Below are positions 52,463 to 61,702 of a stretch of DNA of 64,000 nucleotides, one piece after another. The notes beneath the pieces are model-generated. The model ran no database searches and had not been told where the DNA came from. It saw only the letters and a program-made list of their open reading frames with translations. How positions within the stretch are numbered: position 1 is the stretch's first letter; each line of letters starts with the position of its first letter. The stretch comes from Caldilineaceae bacterium. GTDB lineage: Bacteria > Chloroflexota > Anaerolineae > Caldilineales > Caldilineaceae. A program made the position numbers and the translations under genes. Location: NCBI GenBank assembly GCA_019637695.1, contig JAHBVG010000024.1:16112-80111 (forward strand). Reading direction: 5' to 3'.

Positions 52463-52555
52463 CATAGTTCCTGCTCTGCGCCGGTCCGTGACCGGCGGTC
52501 GCTGCCCCCCTGACGCCACCGGGTCACGGACCCGGCGGGAGCAACCCTATTTGTG
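52463..52555 (+). repeat. Dispersed palindromic element, copy D
   Basis: About 93 bp, CATAGTTCC...TTTGTG, with GCCGGTCCGTGACCGGCGG and CCGGGTCACGGACCCGG arms. It matches the reverse complement of the copy at 30273-30364 nearly end to end. Confidence 0.8.
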
Positions 52556-52686
52556 CAGCTATTTACGCCGGGCCGTACCAGCCGAATCGCCCACCAAAGC
52601 CAGAATGAGAATTGCTGGATCTATCGAATTTCGTGGGCTATAGCCTGAAACGTGGGCAGAGTCCCCATGCAGATCGGGCGGAACCG

Positions 52687-52707
52687 ACAATATCCAATAC
52701 CCAACAC
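52687..52707 (+). repeat. Heptamer words
   Basis: ACAATAT, CCAATAC and CCAACAC in 7-bp phase, the same words as at 42014-42041. They end 19 bases before the next start codon. Confidence 0.6.
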
Positions 52708-52726
52708 CGACCGAAAGCACCTTTCT

Positions 52727-53539
52727 ATGATCGAACTCGCGCCTCGTCATAAAATCGGCCTGCCTGTGGAAAATCCGATATTGATCGCCGGCGGCATGAT
52801 CGGCTACGGGGAGGCGATTCACCGCGGGCTAGATCTGTCCAAAGTGGGCGCGGCGGTGGTGGGGCCGATCAGCCGATCCTCGCGACGGGGCGGCGATCCC
52901 CCGCGCATGGCCGAGACGAGCGGCGGTTTTGTGCTGGAGACGGGTCTGCAAAATCGGGGCATCCAGGCGGTGATGAAGAAATTTGCCCGGATCTGGCGAC
53001 GGTTGGGCTGCCCGGTCATCGCTCAGATCGTTGACGACGATCCTGAGGATGCGGCGTTCACGGCGCGGCGGCTCATGGGCGTGGAGGGGTTGATGGGGCT
53101 AGAATTGCTCGTGGCCGAAGAGACAAGCGCCCACCGGCTTGTCGAGCTGATCGCCGCCATCCGCTGGGAGAATGATCTGCCGCTTTGGGTCAAACTTCCG
53201 CTGGCAAAGGCAGCGGAGATGGCGTCCGCGGCCACTGGGGCCGAGGTCGACGCGCTGGTGATTGGGCGGCCGCCCCAGGGCGCGCTCCTCAACCCGCAGA
53301 ATGTCCTCATCCGCGGCGCGCTTTATGGACCATTGACCTTTGCGCCCATGCTGGCGACGCTAAGCGAAGTCTCTCGGCTCAACTTGCCCATCCCCCTCAT
53401 CGCCTGTGGCGGCATCCATACGGCGGGGCAGGCCCGGCAAGCGCTCCACGCAGGCGCTGCGGCCATTCAACTCGACAGTGTGATTTGGGTTGAGCCTGGC
53501 AGCGCAATGAAGATCCAGCGATTCTTGACATCCCTTTGA
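52727..53539 (+). CDS. Dihydroorotate dehydrogenase-like FMN TIM-barrel protein
   Basis: A 270-residue TIM barrel. The C-terminal phosphate/FMN-binding motif (PLIACGGIHTAGQARQALHAGAAAIQLDS) and a central WVKLPLAKA strand-Lys are typical of dihydroorotate dehydrogenases. The catalytic-loop motif with SCPN is not visible, and the protein is shorter than usual class 1 enzymes, so the reaction may differ. The ATG at 52727 has only a weak ribosome site. It lies alone before a tRNA gene. pyrD function cannot be claimed. Confidence 0.65.
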   Translation: MIELAPRHKIGLPVENPILIAGGMIGYGEAIHRGLDLSKVGAAVVGPISRSSRRGGDPPRMAETSGGFVLETGLQNRGIQAVMKKFARIWRRLGCPVIAQIVDDDPEDAAFTARRLMGVEGLMGLELLVAEETSAHRLVELIAAIRWENDLPLWVKLPLAKAAEMASAATGAEVDALVIGRPPQGALLNPQNVLIRGALYGPLTFAPMLATLSEVSRLNLPIPLIACGGIHTAGQARQALHAGAAAIQLDSVIWVEPGSAMKIQRFLTSL

Positions 53540-53552
53540 ATATGGCTATAAT
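53525..53552 (+). promoter_or_regulatory. Sigma-70-type promoter of tRNA-Gly
   Basis: A consensus -35 TTGACA (53525-53530) and consensus -10 TATAAT (53547-53552) with a 16-bp spacer lie 12 bases before the tRNA. The -35 box overlaps the 3' end of the preceding gene. It is the clearest promoter in the window. Confidence 0.88.
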
Positions 53553-53564
53553 GGGAAACATGGT

Positions 53565-53636
53565 GCGGGCGTAGTTCAGTGGTAGAACGTTAGCTTCCCA
53601 AGCTAAATGTCGCGAGTTCGAATCTCGCCGTCCGCT
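53565..53636 (+). tRNA. tRNA-Gly (CCC anticodon)
   Basis: A 72-base cloverleaf: acceptor GCGGGCG/CGTCCGC with one G-U pair, D arm GTTC...GAAC, anticodon stem TTAGC/GCTAA with loop TTCCCAA (anticodon CCC), T arm GCGAG-TTCGAAT-CTCGC, and discriminator T. The CCA end is not encoded. It reads GGG codons. Confidence 0.95.
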
Positions 53637-53643
53637 CACCGTT

Positions 53644-53678
53644 ACACCCGGTCCACATTGTTGGCGCCGGGTGTTTTT
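53644..53678 (+). terminator. Intrinsic terminator after tRNA-Gly
   Basis: An 8-bp stem (ACACCCGG at 53644-53651, CCGGGTGT at 53667-53674) with a 15-base loop, followed by a T-run. It starts 8 bases after the tRNA. Confidence 0.85.
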
Positions 53679-53712
53679 GTTTACCAATCCGCGCAATCAC
53701 TGGGATCTGCCT

Positions 53713-55584
53713 ATGTCCCTCGAAATCGTGCTGTTGCTTGTCATCCTGATCAGCGCAACTCTCCTCTATATCACGCGCTGGCTGGCGATGGAGGTGACCG
53801 CCACGCTGACGATTATTGCCCTCGTCATCACAGGTTTGCTACGCCCAGAACAAGCGTTTTCTGGGTTCTCTAACAGCGCAACGTTGACAGTGGCAGCGAT
53901 GTTCGTTCTCAGCGGCGGTCTGATGCGTACCGGCGCGCTGGAGATGATCACTTTTCAGTTGTCGCGCTTCTCGCATGGGAGTACCCTCCGCCTGTTGCTG
54001 CTGCTGGCGGCGATTGTCCCCCTTGCCAGCGCTTTTGTCAACAACACGCCGGTGGTGGTGATGATGGTGCCGGTGATCATCTCGCTCAGCCACCAATTCG
54101 GCCAGAGTCCCTCGAAATTGCTAATGCCGCTGAGCTATTTCGCTATCCTCGGTGGCACGCTGACCCTGCTTGGGACCAGCACCAATATCCTTGTGGATGG
54201 CATTTACCGGCAGGCGGGCGGAGCCGGGTTTGGTATCTTTGAGTTCGCGCCGCTGGGGATGATCTACGCCGCGATTGGGACGATCTACATTGTCTTCACG
54301 AGCCAGCGGATCTTGCCTGATCGACAAGTGATCAGCTTTGCCGTGCAGCAACGCAAGGCATCCTACGTTACCGAACTCCTTGTGGACGAGGAGAGCGATC
54401 TGATCGACAAACGCGCTGGCGATGTAGTGGACCGGGTGGGGGTGGACTCGCGCAAACAGCCGATGCACATGCTCATCAGCCAGCGGCGGCGGCTGAGCCG
54501 CCCGTCATCGGCCAACGAGGATGCGCAAGAGTCAACTGTGGAACTGCTAGAGATCTTTCGCGAAGAGCGCATCTATCGGGGTGAGGAAGCGGCCAATCTT
54601 CACCTCCTGGCTGGCGATGTGCTGCTGATAGCCGGTCTCCCCAATAACATCAGCCAGTTTATGAAATCGACCAACACACAGTTGGCGTCGGTATTGGTAG
54701 ACGATCAACGCGTACCCATTGGATCGCTAGAGCAAAAGGTGGTGGAAGCTGTTGTGCTGCCAGAATCGCCCTTTGTGGGCCGGCCGCTGGGGTCGATCGG
54801 GTTATATCGCACTTATGGGGTTACGGTAATGGGTGTGCAGCGCCAGGGGCGACAGCGGATGCGCGGCCTGCGCTCGTTGCCATTACAGAGCGGCGATGTG
54901 ATCCTGTTGCAGGGCCAGTCGGGCGGTCTGGACCAGTTGCGCGAAACAGGCCGTCTGCTGCTGGTAGAGGGTATCGATCAGACGATTGTGCGCTCGACCA
55001 AGAATCGCCAGGCCATTCTAATTATGCTCGGCGTGGTGTTGGTCGCCACGCTCAGCGAGATCCCCATCGTCATCCTTGCCTTGGTTGGCGCGGTACTTAT
55101 GATCCTCACGCGCTGTCTGCGCACAGACGAAGCCATGCGCTCGCTCGACACGCCCACCCTCTTCCTCCTGGCCGGAACCATCCCGTTGGGGCTGGCCATG
55201 GAATCCACAGGGCTGGCCGCGCAGATTGTGCAGGGCGTGCTTGCGGTCACTGGCGGCGCGGACCCACGTATCTTCCTTTCGATCTTCTATTTGCTCACCA
55301 GTCTCTTAACCGAGTTGATCTCCAACAACGCCGTGGCTGTACTGCTAACCCCCATCGCCTTACAATTGGCGGTGACGCTGGGCATTGATCCCAAGCCCTT
55401 GCTCATCGCCATTGCCTTTGGCGCTTCGGCCAGCTTTATGACGCCCATGGGCTATCAGACCAACGCCATTGTGATGGGGCCAGGCGGCTACAATTTTAGG
55501 GATTATCTCAAATTCGGGATGCCGCTCAACCTGCTCATGTGGATCACAGCGACCATCATGATCCCACTATTGTGGCCGTTGTAG
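53713..55584 (+). CDS. SLC13/ArsB-superfamily ion transporter with TrkA-C domains
   Basis: A 623-residue membrane protein. Two groups of transmembrane helices (residues about 1-205 and 430-620) flank a cytosolic part with two TrkA-C/RCK-C-like domains (AANLHLLAGDVLLIAGLP; LPLQSGDVILLQGQSG). The repeated transport motifs PLASAFVNNTPVVVMMVP and ELISNNAVAVLLTPIA are typical of the ion-transporter/SLC13 fold for sulfate, dicarboxylates or similar anions. The start is the ATG at 53713; the upstream open frame runs through the tRNA terminator. Substrate unknown. Confidence 0.86.
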   Translation: MSLEIVLLLVILISATLLYITRWLAMEVTATLTIIALVITGLLRPEQAFSGFSNSATLTVAAMFVLSGGLMRTGALEMITFQLSRFSHGSTLRLLLLLAAIVPLASAFVNNTPVVVMMVPVIISLSHQFGQSPSKLLMPLSYFAILGGTLTLLGTSTNILVDGIYRQAGGAGFGIFEFAPLGMIYAAIGTIYIVFTSQRILPDRQVISFAVQQRKASYVTELLVDEESDLIDKRAGDVVDRVGVDSRKQPMHMLISQRRRLSRPSSANEDAQESTVELLEIFREERIYRGEEAANLHLLAGDVLLIAGLPNNISQFMKSTNTQLASVLVDDQRVPIGSLEQKVVEAVVLPESPFVGRPLGSIGLYRTYGVTVMGVQRQGRQRMRGLRSLPLQSGDVILLQGQSGGLDQLRETGRLLLVEGIDQTIVRSTKNRQAILIMLGVVLVATLSEIPIVILALVGAVLMILTRCLRTDEAMRSLDTPTLFLLAGTIPLGLAMESTGLAAQIVQGVLAVTGGADPRIFLSIFYLLTSLLTELISNNAVAVLLTPIALQLAVTLGIDPKPLLIAIAFGASASFMTPMGYQTNAIVMGPGGYNFRDYLKFGMPLNLLMWITATIMIPLLWPL

Positions 55585-55586
55585 AA

Positions 55587-55874
55587 CTACAGATCGGGCG
55601 GAAGCCGATCAGAGGGGTAAATCTGAGCAGTGAAACGCACAGCCGTACGGGTCTGCTTGCCGATTTCGACCTCTACAAAATAGGGTATAACCACCATACT
55701 GATTTCTTCTTCAACAAGGTACTGTCGAGCGAGGGACAAAGCCTTGGCGGCCTGGTTGACGGCGGTTGCGCCGATCGCCTGCACGTCAACGCGACTATGC
55801 TCGCGGATGGCGCCTGCAATTGCACCTGCCACCCCAGCCGTACGCGAATTTGCGGCAACTTTAATCAAGACCAT
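55587..55874 (-). CDS. SpoVS-family protein
   Basis: A 95-residue protein of the stage V sporulation protein S family: N-terminal LIKVAANSRTAGVAGAIAGAIRE, AIGATAVNQAAKALSLAR and the VEVEIGKQTRTAVRF strand match the known pattern. SpoVS is a small DNA- or RNA-binding Alba-like protein, needed for sporulation in Bacillus but also found in non-sporulating thermophiles. The start is the ATG at 55874 with AAGGAGA upstream. It converges with the transporter gene, 2 bases apart. Confidence 0.9.
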   Translation of the reverse strand: MVLIKVAANSRTAGVAGAIAGAIREHSRVDVQAIGATAVNQAAKALSLARQYLVEEEISMVVIPYFVEVEIGKQTRTAVRFTAQIYPSDRLPPDL

Positions 55875-55992
55875 CAAACGTTCTCCTTCAATGATGATAG
55901 GACAGTGAATGGCAGAAGGATGCGTTTTTCAGCATAACAACAGACCGTCACAAGCGCGGCACAAGTTGAAGCAATCCGTGGCAATTGACATT

Positions 55993-56084
55993 CAGCAGTT
56001 CACGATTTACGCTCCCGCCGGTCTGTGACCCGGCGAAAGGACGGTCACAGACCGGCCCAGAGCGTATGGATTCGTGAATTACTG
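55993..56084 (-). repeat. Dispersed palindromic element, copy B
   Basis: About 92 bp. Its reverse complement (CAGTAATTCACGAATCCATACGC start) aligns with copy A at 41923-42012. It lies 39 bases upstream of the BTAD-STAND-WD40 gene, in its likely promoter region. Confidence 0.82.
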
Positions 56085-56123
56085 ATACTGTGAAATTCGA
56101 TATCATTCGAGGATGAGAGTGCC

Positions 56124-59100
56124 ATGCCCTTAGATCTTCTATTCCTTGGCCCATACGAAGCGCGTCGCTCGGATCAACTCATTGCCTTTCCAACTGAACG
56201 TGCGCGCGCACTGCTGGCCTATCTGGCCTACTACGCGGATCAGCCGCAGTCACGCCAGATCCTGGCGGATCTCTTTTGGTATGATCGTTCAGAGGCGGCG
56301 GCCCGTAACAGTTTGCGCACAGAATTGAGCCGTCTGCGCCAGGCAATTGGCGATATTGGCGCTACGAAACCCATTTTGGTGGGAACTCGACTCTATGTTG
56401 AATTTGTGAAGTCAAGCGAGGTGACCGTCGATCTTCATCAGTTCCAGGCGCTCTTGATAACTTGTCGCCAGCACGCCCACCCTAAACTGAGTGGCTGTCC
56501 CCCTTGCATCGAGCGGTTACGTGCTGCGGTTGCGCTCTATCGCGGCGACTTTCTGGCGGAGTTAAAGTCAGTAGAAAGTCCACCCTTTGAGGAATGGCTA
56601 GACGCCGCCCAGGATTCTCTGCGCGCCGAAGCACTGTGGGCATTGGAACTCTTGATCGAACACTCCAGCGAACGCCAGGAATTGGATCAAGTCGTGGCCT
56701 ATGCGCGCCGCCAACTTCAGATCCAGCCCTGGCGTGAGGTGGCCCACCAGCACATTATGCGCGCCCTTACCCTGCAAGGGCAACGGGCTGCGGCAGTGCG
56801 CCAGTTTGAACTCTGCCGTCGTGCATTGGAAACAGAATTGGCGGTTGATCCCAGTGTAGAGACAGTTGCCCTCTATGAACAGATCCGCGCCGGGGATCTC
56901 TTCATGCCCGCGCCCCAAGCACAGAATCCATATCAAGGGTTGCATCCTTTCGAGCGCGCTCATGCCGTTTTCTTCTTCGGTCGCGAGAGTATCACCGAAC
57001 GGCTGCTTGAAACAGTTCGCGCCAGGCCATTCGTTACCCTGATCGGGCCTTCGGGCAGCGGCAAGTCCTCGCTGATCCAGGCCGGGCTGCTGCCCAAACT
57101 CACCGAATTCACGCATGTCGTCAGCTTCAGGCCGGGCGAGGATCCCTTTCGAGCATTGGCAGAGGCATTCCAGCCCTTGCTCAGCCTGGAGCAATCTGCG
57201 CCGGATTGGGCAACCCTCCTACGCCAGCAAGCGCGCGGATTGCAGGATCTTGCCGATAATCTCGATCTGCTCCCGAAGGGAGAAGCAGCGTCCGCCGCCG
57301 AGAGACGACTACTGCTCATCGTCGACCAGTTTGAGGAACTCTTTACAATCACCGCTGACCCTACGGATCGACAGAGCTTTTTGACCCTGCTCTTGAGCGC
57401 TCTCGACCATGAGAGGACACGCATTTCCATGTTGATTTCTATCCGCGCTGACTTTATGACGCAGGCGCTTGCCAGCGCATCCCTGGCCGCAGCCCTCCAG
57501 GACGCGGCCATCGTCTTGGGTCCGATGAACCGCGAGGAGATCCGCCGCGCCATCGAACAGCCAGCCTTGCGCCAGGGCGTTGTCTTTGAACCGGGGCTTG
57601 TGGAACGGCTGCTCGACGATGTGGGCGCTGAATCTGGCAACCTGCCCTTGTTGGAGTTCACCCTGACCCGTCTCTGGCAAAAACAGCGCGATGGCTGGCT
57701 TACCCACGCTGCCTACGCGGAGACTGAACGCATTGTCGGCGCGCTGACCCACTATGCCGATGGCATCTACGCCCGACTTGCCCCTCAAGAGCAGATGGCT
57801 GCGCGCCGCATCTTTCTGCAGTTGGTACAGCCGGGCCAGGGCACGGAGGACGTCCGGCGCACAGCCACGCGCGCCGAGATCGGCGAAGCGGATTGGTTGC
57901 TGGTTCAGCGCATGGCCGACGCCCGGCTCGTCATCACCAATCAAAATGCCAACGGCGACGAAACCGCGGAACTGGTCCACGAAGCATTGATCCGCGAGTG
58001 GAGACGCCTGCAAAGCTGGTTGGACGAAGATCGAGAGTTTCGCCTCTGGCAGCAGCGTGTACAGGTGAATCTGGGCCAATGGCAACAGAACCACCGCGAG
58101 AATGGCGCACTCCTGCGCGGCGGGCCGCTCGTCGAGGCAGAGCGATGGATGGATCAGCGCAAAGCAGAATTGAGCGATTCGCTGCGAGCTTATATCGAGG
58201 CCAGCCTGGCCTACCGCCAGCAACGGTTGAATGAAGAGGAAGCGCAACGGCAACGCGAATTGGCGCAGCTTCAGGCGCTGGCCGAAGCGGAACATCAGCG
58301 CGCCGAAACAGAGGCCAGGACCGGTGTGCGTTTGCGTTGGTTCGCAAGCGGCGCGGCGCTGGCTTTCCTGATTGCGTTGATCGCGGCCGGCTTTGCCTAT
58401 CAGTCCACGCTCATGGCAGAACATGAACGAACCCGCGCCGAAGCCAACGCTCAACTGGCGCTGGCCCGTCAATTGAGCGCACAGACCATCCGCAATATGG
58501 GCAGCGAGATCGATCTGGCGCTGCTTCTAAGCGTGGAATCGGACCGGCTGAATCTACGCCCAACCGACAAAACAACCCTGTGGACAGAGATGGCGATCTC
58601 CCCCTTCATCGAAAAAGTGCTGCATGGTCCCCACTCGCCGATCTTCAGCATCAGTTTCAGCGCCGATGGTCGCCATCTCTTCTCGACCGATGACAAGGGC
58701 AATGTGCTGATCTGGCCCATCCATGATGGGATTGCCCGCCCCACGAGTTTCATTGAACAGGATGGACAGATCAGCGGGGTGGCCTTAAGCCCGCGTGGGG
58801 ATCGAATGGCGATCAATCGCGGCCACAGCGTCGACCTCTGGGATCTCACTACACGCCAGATCATTGTTCAACTTACCGATCATGCTGATACGGTGGTTCG
58901 TCTTGCGTTCTCACACGATGGAACTCGTCTTATCACGGCGGACAAAAGCAAAGCGATGTTTGTCCGCGATGCAGCCACAGGCGCGCAACTGGGTCCGCCG
59001 CTAGCCTCAGATGAAAACCAACCTGTCAGCGCCGATGGTCGCATCTTCGCCCAGATTGTCGAAGAGGACGATCGCCAATTCATTACCTTTTGGGATAGCC

Positions 59101-60497
59101 AGAGCGACGAACGCAGACGTAGCCTTGAAGATAGCCACTCGGCAAGTATCCACGGCTTCGATTTCAGCGGGGATCAACGTCTGCTGGCAACCGCCAGTTT
59201 CGATGGCAGCATTGGTCTGTGGGATGTCGAAACAGGCAGGTTGCAGGGCGAGACGCTGCACGGGCACGATGGCCGGGTGCTGGCGGTAAAATTCAGCCCC
59301 GACGGTGAAACACTGGTCAGCGGCGGCACCGACAATCGTCTCCTGCTTTGGGATCTGCGAGACAAGCCGCACATCGATATGCGCCTGCGTGGGCACAACA
59401 ACTGGGTACGCGCCATCGCCTTCAGCGCGGATGGAAGATGGCTTGCCAGCGCTGACGCCGACGGCAAGATCATCCTTTGGCGCATGAGTCGTCACATTTT
59501 GAGCGAGCACACCAATCGCGTACGCGCCGTGGCGCTCAGCCCGGATGGACAGACGCTGGTAACGGCGAGCTTTGATCGCCAGCTTGGCATTTGGGACGCG
59601 ACCACCCCGCAGTTGAAACAGATGCTCGAAACCGAGCATGAGCATTCGATCACCAATGCCAAATTCAGCCCCGACGGCAACACCCTCGTCTCAATCGATG
59701 CTGGCGGCGCGGTGATCTTCTGGGATACGGCGCGCTGGTCGCCGCGCTTCCCACCGCGCCGTCGCCATGATTCGGTGTTGATCGGGCTGGCCTTTAGCGC
59801 CGACGGGCGATTGCTCGCCACCGGCGATTTCCCCGGATTTATCCGCATTTGGGATGTGAGTACCGGCGAACCGCTGGGCACGCCCATCAAAGCGCACCAG
59901 GGCTGGGCCTTGAGCCTGGCCTTCAGCCCCGATGGGGAGATCCTCGCTTCGGGCAGCACCGACGCATCGCTAAAACTTTGGGATCTGACGACCCGCCGGA
60001 TGCGCACCGAACTCCCCGCCCTGCATTCCAACTGGATCACCGATCTGCTCTTTACCCCCGATGGGCGGGCGCTGCTCTCGGCGAGCAGCGATCACACCAT
60101 CCGTGTCTGGGATGTAGCCAGCGGCGAGGCGCACGGAGATCCGCTGGTGGGCCACGAGGGCCAGGTCTGGGCGATCCAGTTCTTCCCGCCGCATACAGAT
60201 CAGATCCTGGTTTCGCTGGGCGGCGATGGGGCGCTGATGCGCTGGGATTGGCCATCGCGCCAGCCGCTTGCCCCCCCTTTGCGCGCTGAGATCGAAACCG
60301 AGTCCATGGCGTTGAACCCGGATGGATCCTATCTTTACCTGGCAACCTTTGACGCCAGCGCCCAACGTTGGGAACTGAACTGGACCCCCTGGCGAGAACG
60401 GGCTTGCCAGATCGCCAATCGCAACCTCACCCTTGACGAATGGCGCACCTATCTTTATGAATTGTCCTATCAGAAGAGTTGCCCTGAGATTCCGTAG
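56124..60497 (+). CDS. BTAD-STAND ATPase-WD40 protein with a central membrane helix
   Basis: A 1,457-residue protein. Residues 1-95 resemble a winged helix (LLFLGPYEARRSDQ, LADLFWYDRSEAAARNSLRTELSRLRQ), and a BTAD follows to about 255. A STAND ATPase module begins YQGLHPFERAHAVFFFGRE, with Walker A LIGPSGSGKSSL near 306 and Walker B LLLIVDQFEELFT near 396. A coiled coil near 690-735 leads to a transmembrane helix at about 736-760 (FASGAALAFLIALIAAGFAY). Residues 830-1430 are about 12 WD40 repeats (for example IGLWDVETG, VSGGTDNRLLLWDL, IRVWDVASG). It probably senses a ligand through the propeller. The single helix in a DNA-binding-type protein is unusual. Confidence 0.88.
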   Translation: MPLDLLFLGPYEARRSDQLIAFPTERARALLAYLAYYADQPQSRQILADLFWYDRSEAAARNSLRTELSRLRQAIGDIGATKPILVGTRLYVEFVKSSEVTVDLHQFQALLITCRQHAHPKLSGCPPCIERLRAAVALYRGDFLAELKSVESPPFEEWLDAAQDSLRAEALWALELLIEHSSERQELDQVVAYARRQLQIQPWREVAHQHIMRALTLQGQRAAAVRQFELCRRALETELAVDPSVETVALYEQIRAGDLFMPAPQAQNPYQGLHPFERAHAVFFFGRESITERLLETVRARPFVTLIGPSGSGKSSLIQAGLLPKLTEFTHVVSFRPGEDPFRALAEAFQPLLSLEQSAPDWATLLRQQARGLQDLADNLDLLPKGEAASAAERRLLLIVDQFEELFTITADPTDRQSFLTLLLSALDHERTRISMLISIRADFMTQALASASLAAALQDAAIVLGPMNREEIRRAIEQPALRQGVVFEPGLVERLLDDVGAESGNLPLLEFTLTRLWQKQRDGWLTHAAYAETERIVGALTHYADGIYARLAPQEQMAARRIFLQLVQPGQGTEDVRRTATRAEIGEADWLLVQRMADARLVITNQNANGDETAELVHEALIREWRRLQSWLDEDREFRLWQQRVQVNLGQWQQNHRENGALLRGGPLVEAERWMDQRKAELSDSLRAYIEASLAYRQQRLNEEEAQRQRELAQLQALAEAEHQRAETEARTGVRLRWFASGAALAFLIALIAAGFAYQSTLMAEHERTRAEANAQLALARQLSAQTIRNMGSEIDLALLLSVESDRLNLRPTDKTTLWTEMAISPFIEKVLHGPHSPIFSISFSADGRHLFSTDDKGNVLIWPIHDGIARPTSFIEQDGQISGVALSPRGDRMAINRGHSVDLWDLTTRQIIVQLTDHADTVVRLAFSHDGTRLITADKSKAMFVRDAATGAQLGPPLASDENQPVSADGRIFAQIVEEDDRQFITFWDSQSDERRRSLEDSHSASIHGFDFSGDQRLLATASFDGSIGLWDVETGRLQGETLHGHDGRVLAVKFSPDGETLVSGGTDNRLLLWDLRDKPHIDMRLRGHNNWVRAIAFSADGRWLASADADGKIILWRMSRHILSEHTNRVRAVALSPDGQTLVTASFDRQLGIWDATTPQLKQMLETEHEHSITNAKFSPDGNTLVSIDAGGAVIFWDTARWSPRFPPRRRHDSVLIGLAFSADGRLLATGDFPGFIRIWDVSTGEPLGTPIKAHQGWALSLAFSPDGEILASGSTDASLKLWDLTTRRMRTELPALHSNWITDLLFTPDGRALLSASSDHTIRVWDVASGEAHGDPLVGHEGQVWAIQFFPPHTDQILVSLGGDGALMRWDWPSRQPLAPPLRAEIETESMALNPDGSYLYLATFDASAQRWELNWTPWRERACQIANRNLTLDEWRTYLYELSYQKSCPEIP

Positions 60498-60587
60498 AGG
60501 CGCTATGGATCTAGCTTGATCTCTGCCGCCACATGAGGCAGGATCAATCATCACCCTCAGATTCAGCAACCAGAAGGAGAATCGACG

Positions 60588-61577
60588 ATGGAAACCCGAA
60601 CGTTTGGTAATAGCGATCTTGTGACTTCGGTCATCGGCTTTGGCACGTGGGAAATGTCAACCACCATGTACGGCCACATTGACGTTGAAGAGGCCAGCCG
60701 CGCCGTGCGCGCCGCCATCGACCACGGCATTACCCTCTTCGACACCGCCGAGATCTATGGTCCCTTCCACTCAGAGGAGATTTTGGGCAAGGCGTTGGGC
60801 GAACGGCGCAAGGAGATTGTCCTTGTGACCAAGGTGGGCTTCAATTACGACGAGAACGGCAAGAATATCGGGCGCAACTCCAAACCAGAGTATGTGATCG
60901 AACGCACCGAAGGTTGTCTCAAACGGCTCAACACCGACGTCATCGACCTCATGTTGATCCACTGGCCGGACCACAACACGCCCATCGCCGATACCATCCC
61001 TGCGCTGGAGAAACTCAAGGCCGACGGCAAGATCCGCTATTACGGCGTCTCCAATTTCACAGTCCCCATGATGGAGGAATGCGAGCGCCACGGTCATCTC
61101 ACCGCCAATCAAGTGGGCTATCACATGTTCGACCGCCGCATGGAAAGCGCGGTGCTGCCCTATTGCCAGGAACATGGCATCGGCTACATGGCCTATGGCA
61201 CGCTCGGTTTTGGCCTGCTCACCGGCGCTTTCACCCCCGACACCACCTTTGTAGATTGGGATTGGCGCAGCAAGGGCAACGCCTTCGGGCTGCCGCTCTT
61301 CCAGCGCGAAGAGTTCCTCAAGGAACTGCGCGTGGTCGATCGGCTCAAACGCTTTGCCGCTGACCACGGACGCAGCGTCGCCCAACTCGCCATCGCCTGG
61401 ACCCTCAGCCATCCTGCCGTCACCGTGGGTCTTGTGGGTATGCGCAACGAGCGCGAACTTGCAGAAAATGTCCGCGCCACCGATTGGAAGCTCACCGCCG
61501 CCGACAAAGCCGAGATCGACAACATCTTCGCCGAGGAAGGCGTGCCCACGTATGTGGACGCGGCGCAGGCGGTGTGA
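60588..61577 (+). CDS. Aldo/keto reductase
   Basis: A 329-residue NADPH-dependent reductase with a TIM barrel. The catalytic tetrad is visible: Asp and Tyr in LFDTAEIYG (residues about 50-58), Lys in VLVTKVG, and His in LMLIHWPDH. The C-terminal cofactor-binding region includes AIAWTLSHPAVTVGLVGMRN. AGGAGA precedes the ATG. It lies upstream of an enolase-superfamily enzyme and may form a sugar or sugar-acid pathway with it. Substrate not predictable. Confidence 0.92.
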   Translation: METRTFGNSDLVTSVIGFGTWEMSTTMYGHIDVEEASRAVRAAIDHGITLFDTAEIYGPFHSEEILGKALGERRKEIVLVTKVGFNYDENGKNIGRNSKPEYVIERTEGCLKRLNTDVIDLMLIHWPDHNTPIADTIPALEKLKADGKIRYYGVSNFTVPMMEECERHGHLTANQVGYHMFDRRMESAVLPYCQEHGIGYMAYGTLGFGLLTGAFTPDTTFVDWDWRSKGNAFGLPLFQREEFLKELRVVDRLKRFAADHGRSVAQLAIAWTLSHPAVTVGLVGMRNERELAENVRATDWKLTAADKAEIDNIFAEEGVPTYVDAAQAV

Positions 61578-61690
61578 GGATTGGGGACTGGGGATCGGGG
61601 ACTGGGGATCGGGGACTGGGGATCGGGGATCGGGGACTGGGGGCTGGTTGTCCGCCGTCTGCGGTCCGCCGTCTGCCGTCCCCCCAAAAA
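61578..61690 (+). repeat. Long heptamer array
   Basis: Starts at the base after the stop codon of the aldo/keto reductase. GGATTGG is followed by alternating GGACTGG and GGATCGG words and GGGCTGG, ten units in perfect 7-bp phase to 61647. Then come TTGTCCG, CCGTCTG, CGGTCCG, CCGTCTG and CCGTCCC. It ends just before the AAGGAA ribosome site of the next gene. Confidence 0.88.
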
Positions 61691-61702
61691 AAGGAACGCA
61701 TC

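Noticed and set aside
57309..58472. 387-codon minus-strand open frame opposite the STAND gene
   Set aside because: It lies fully within a well-supported gene and shows no domain.
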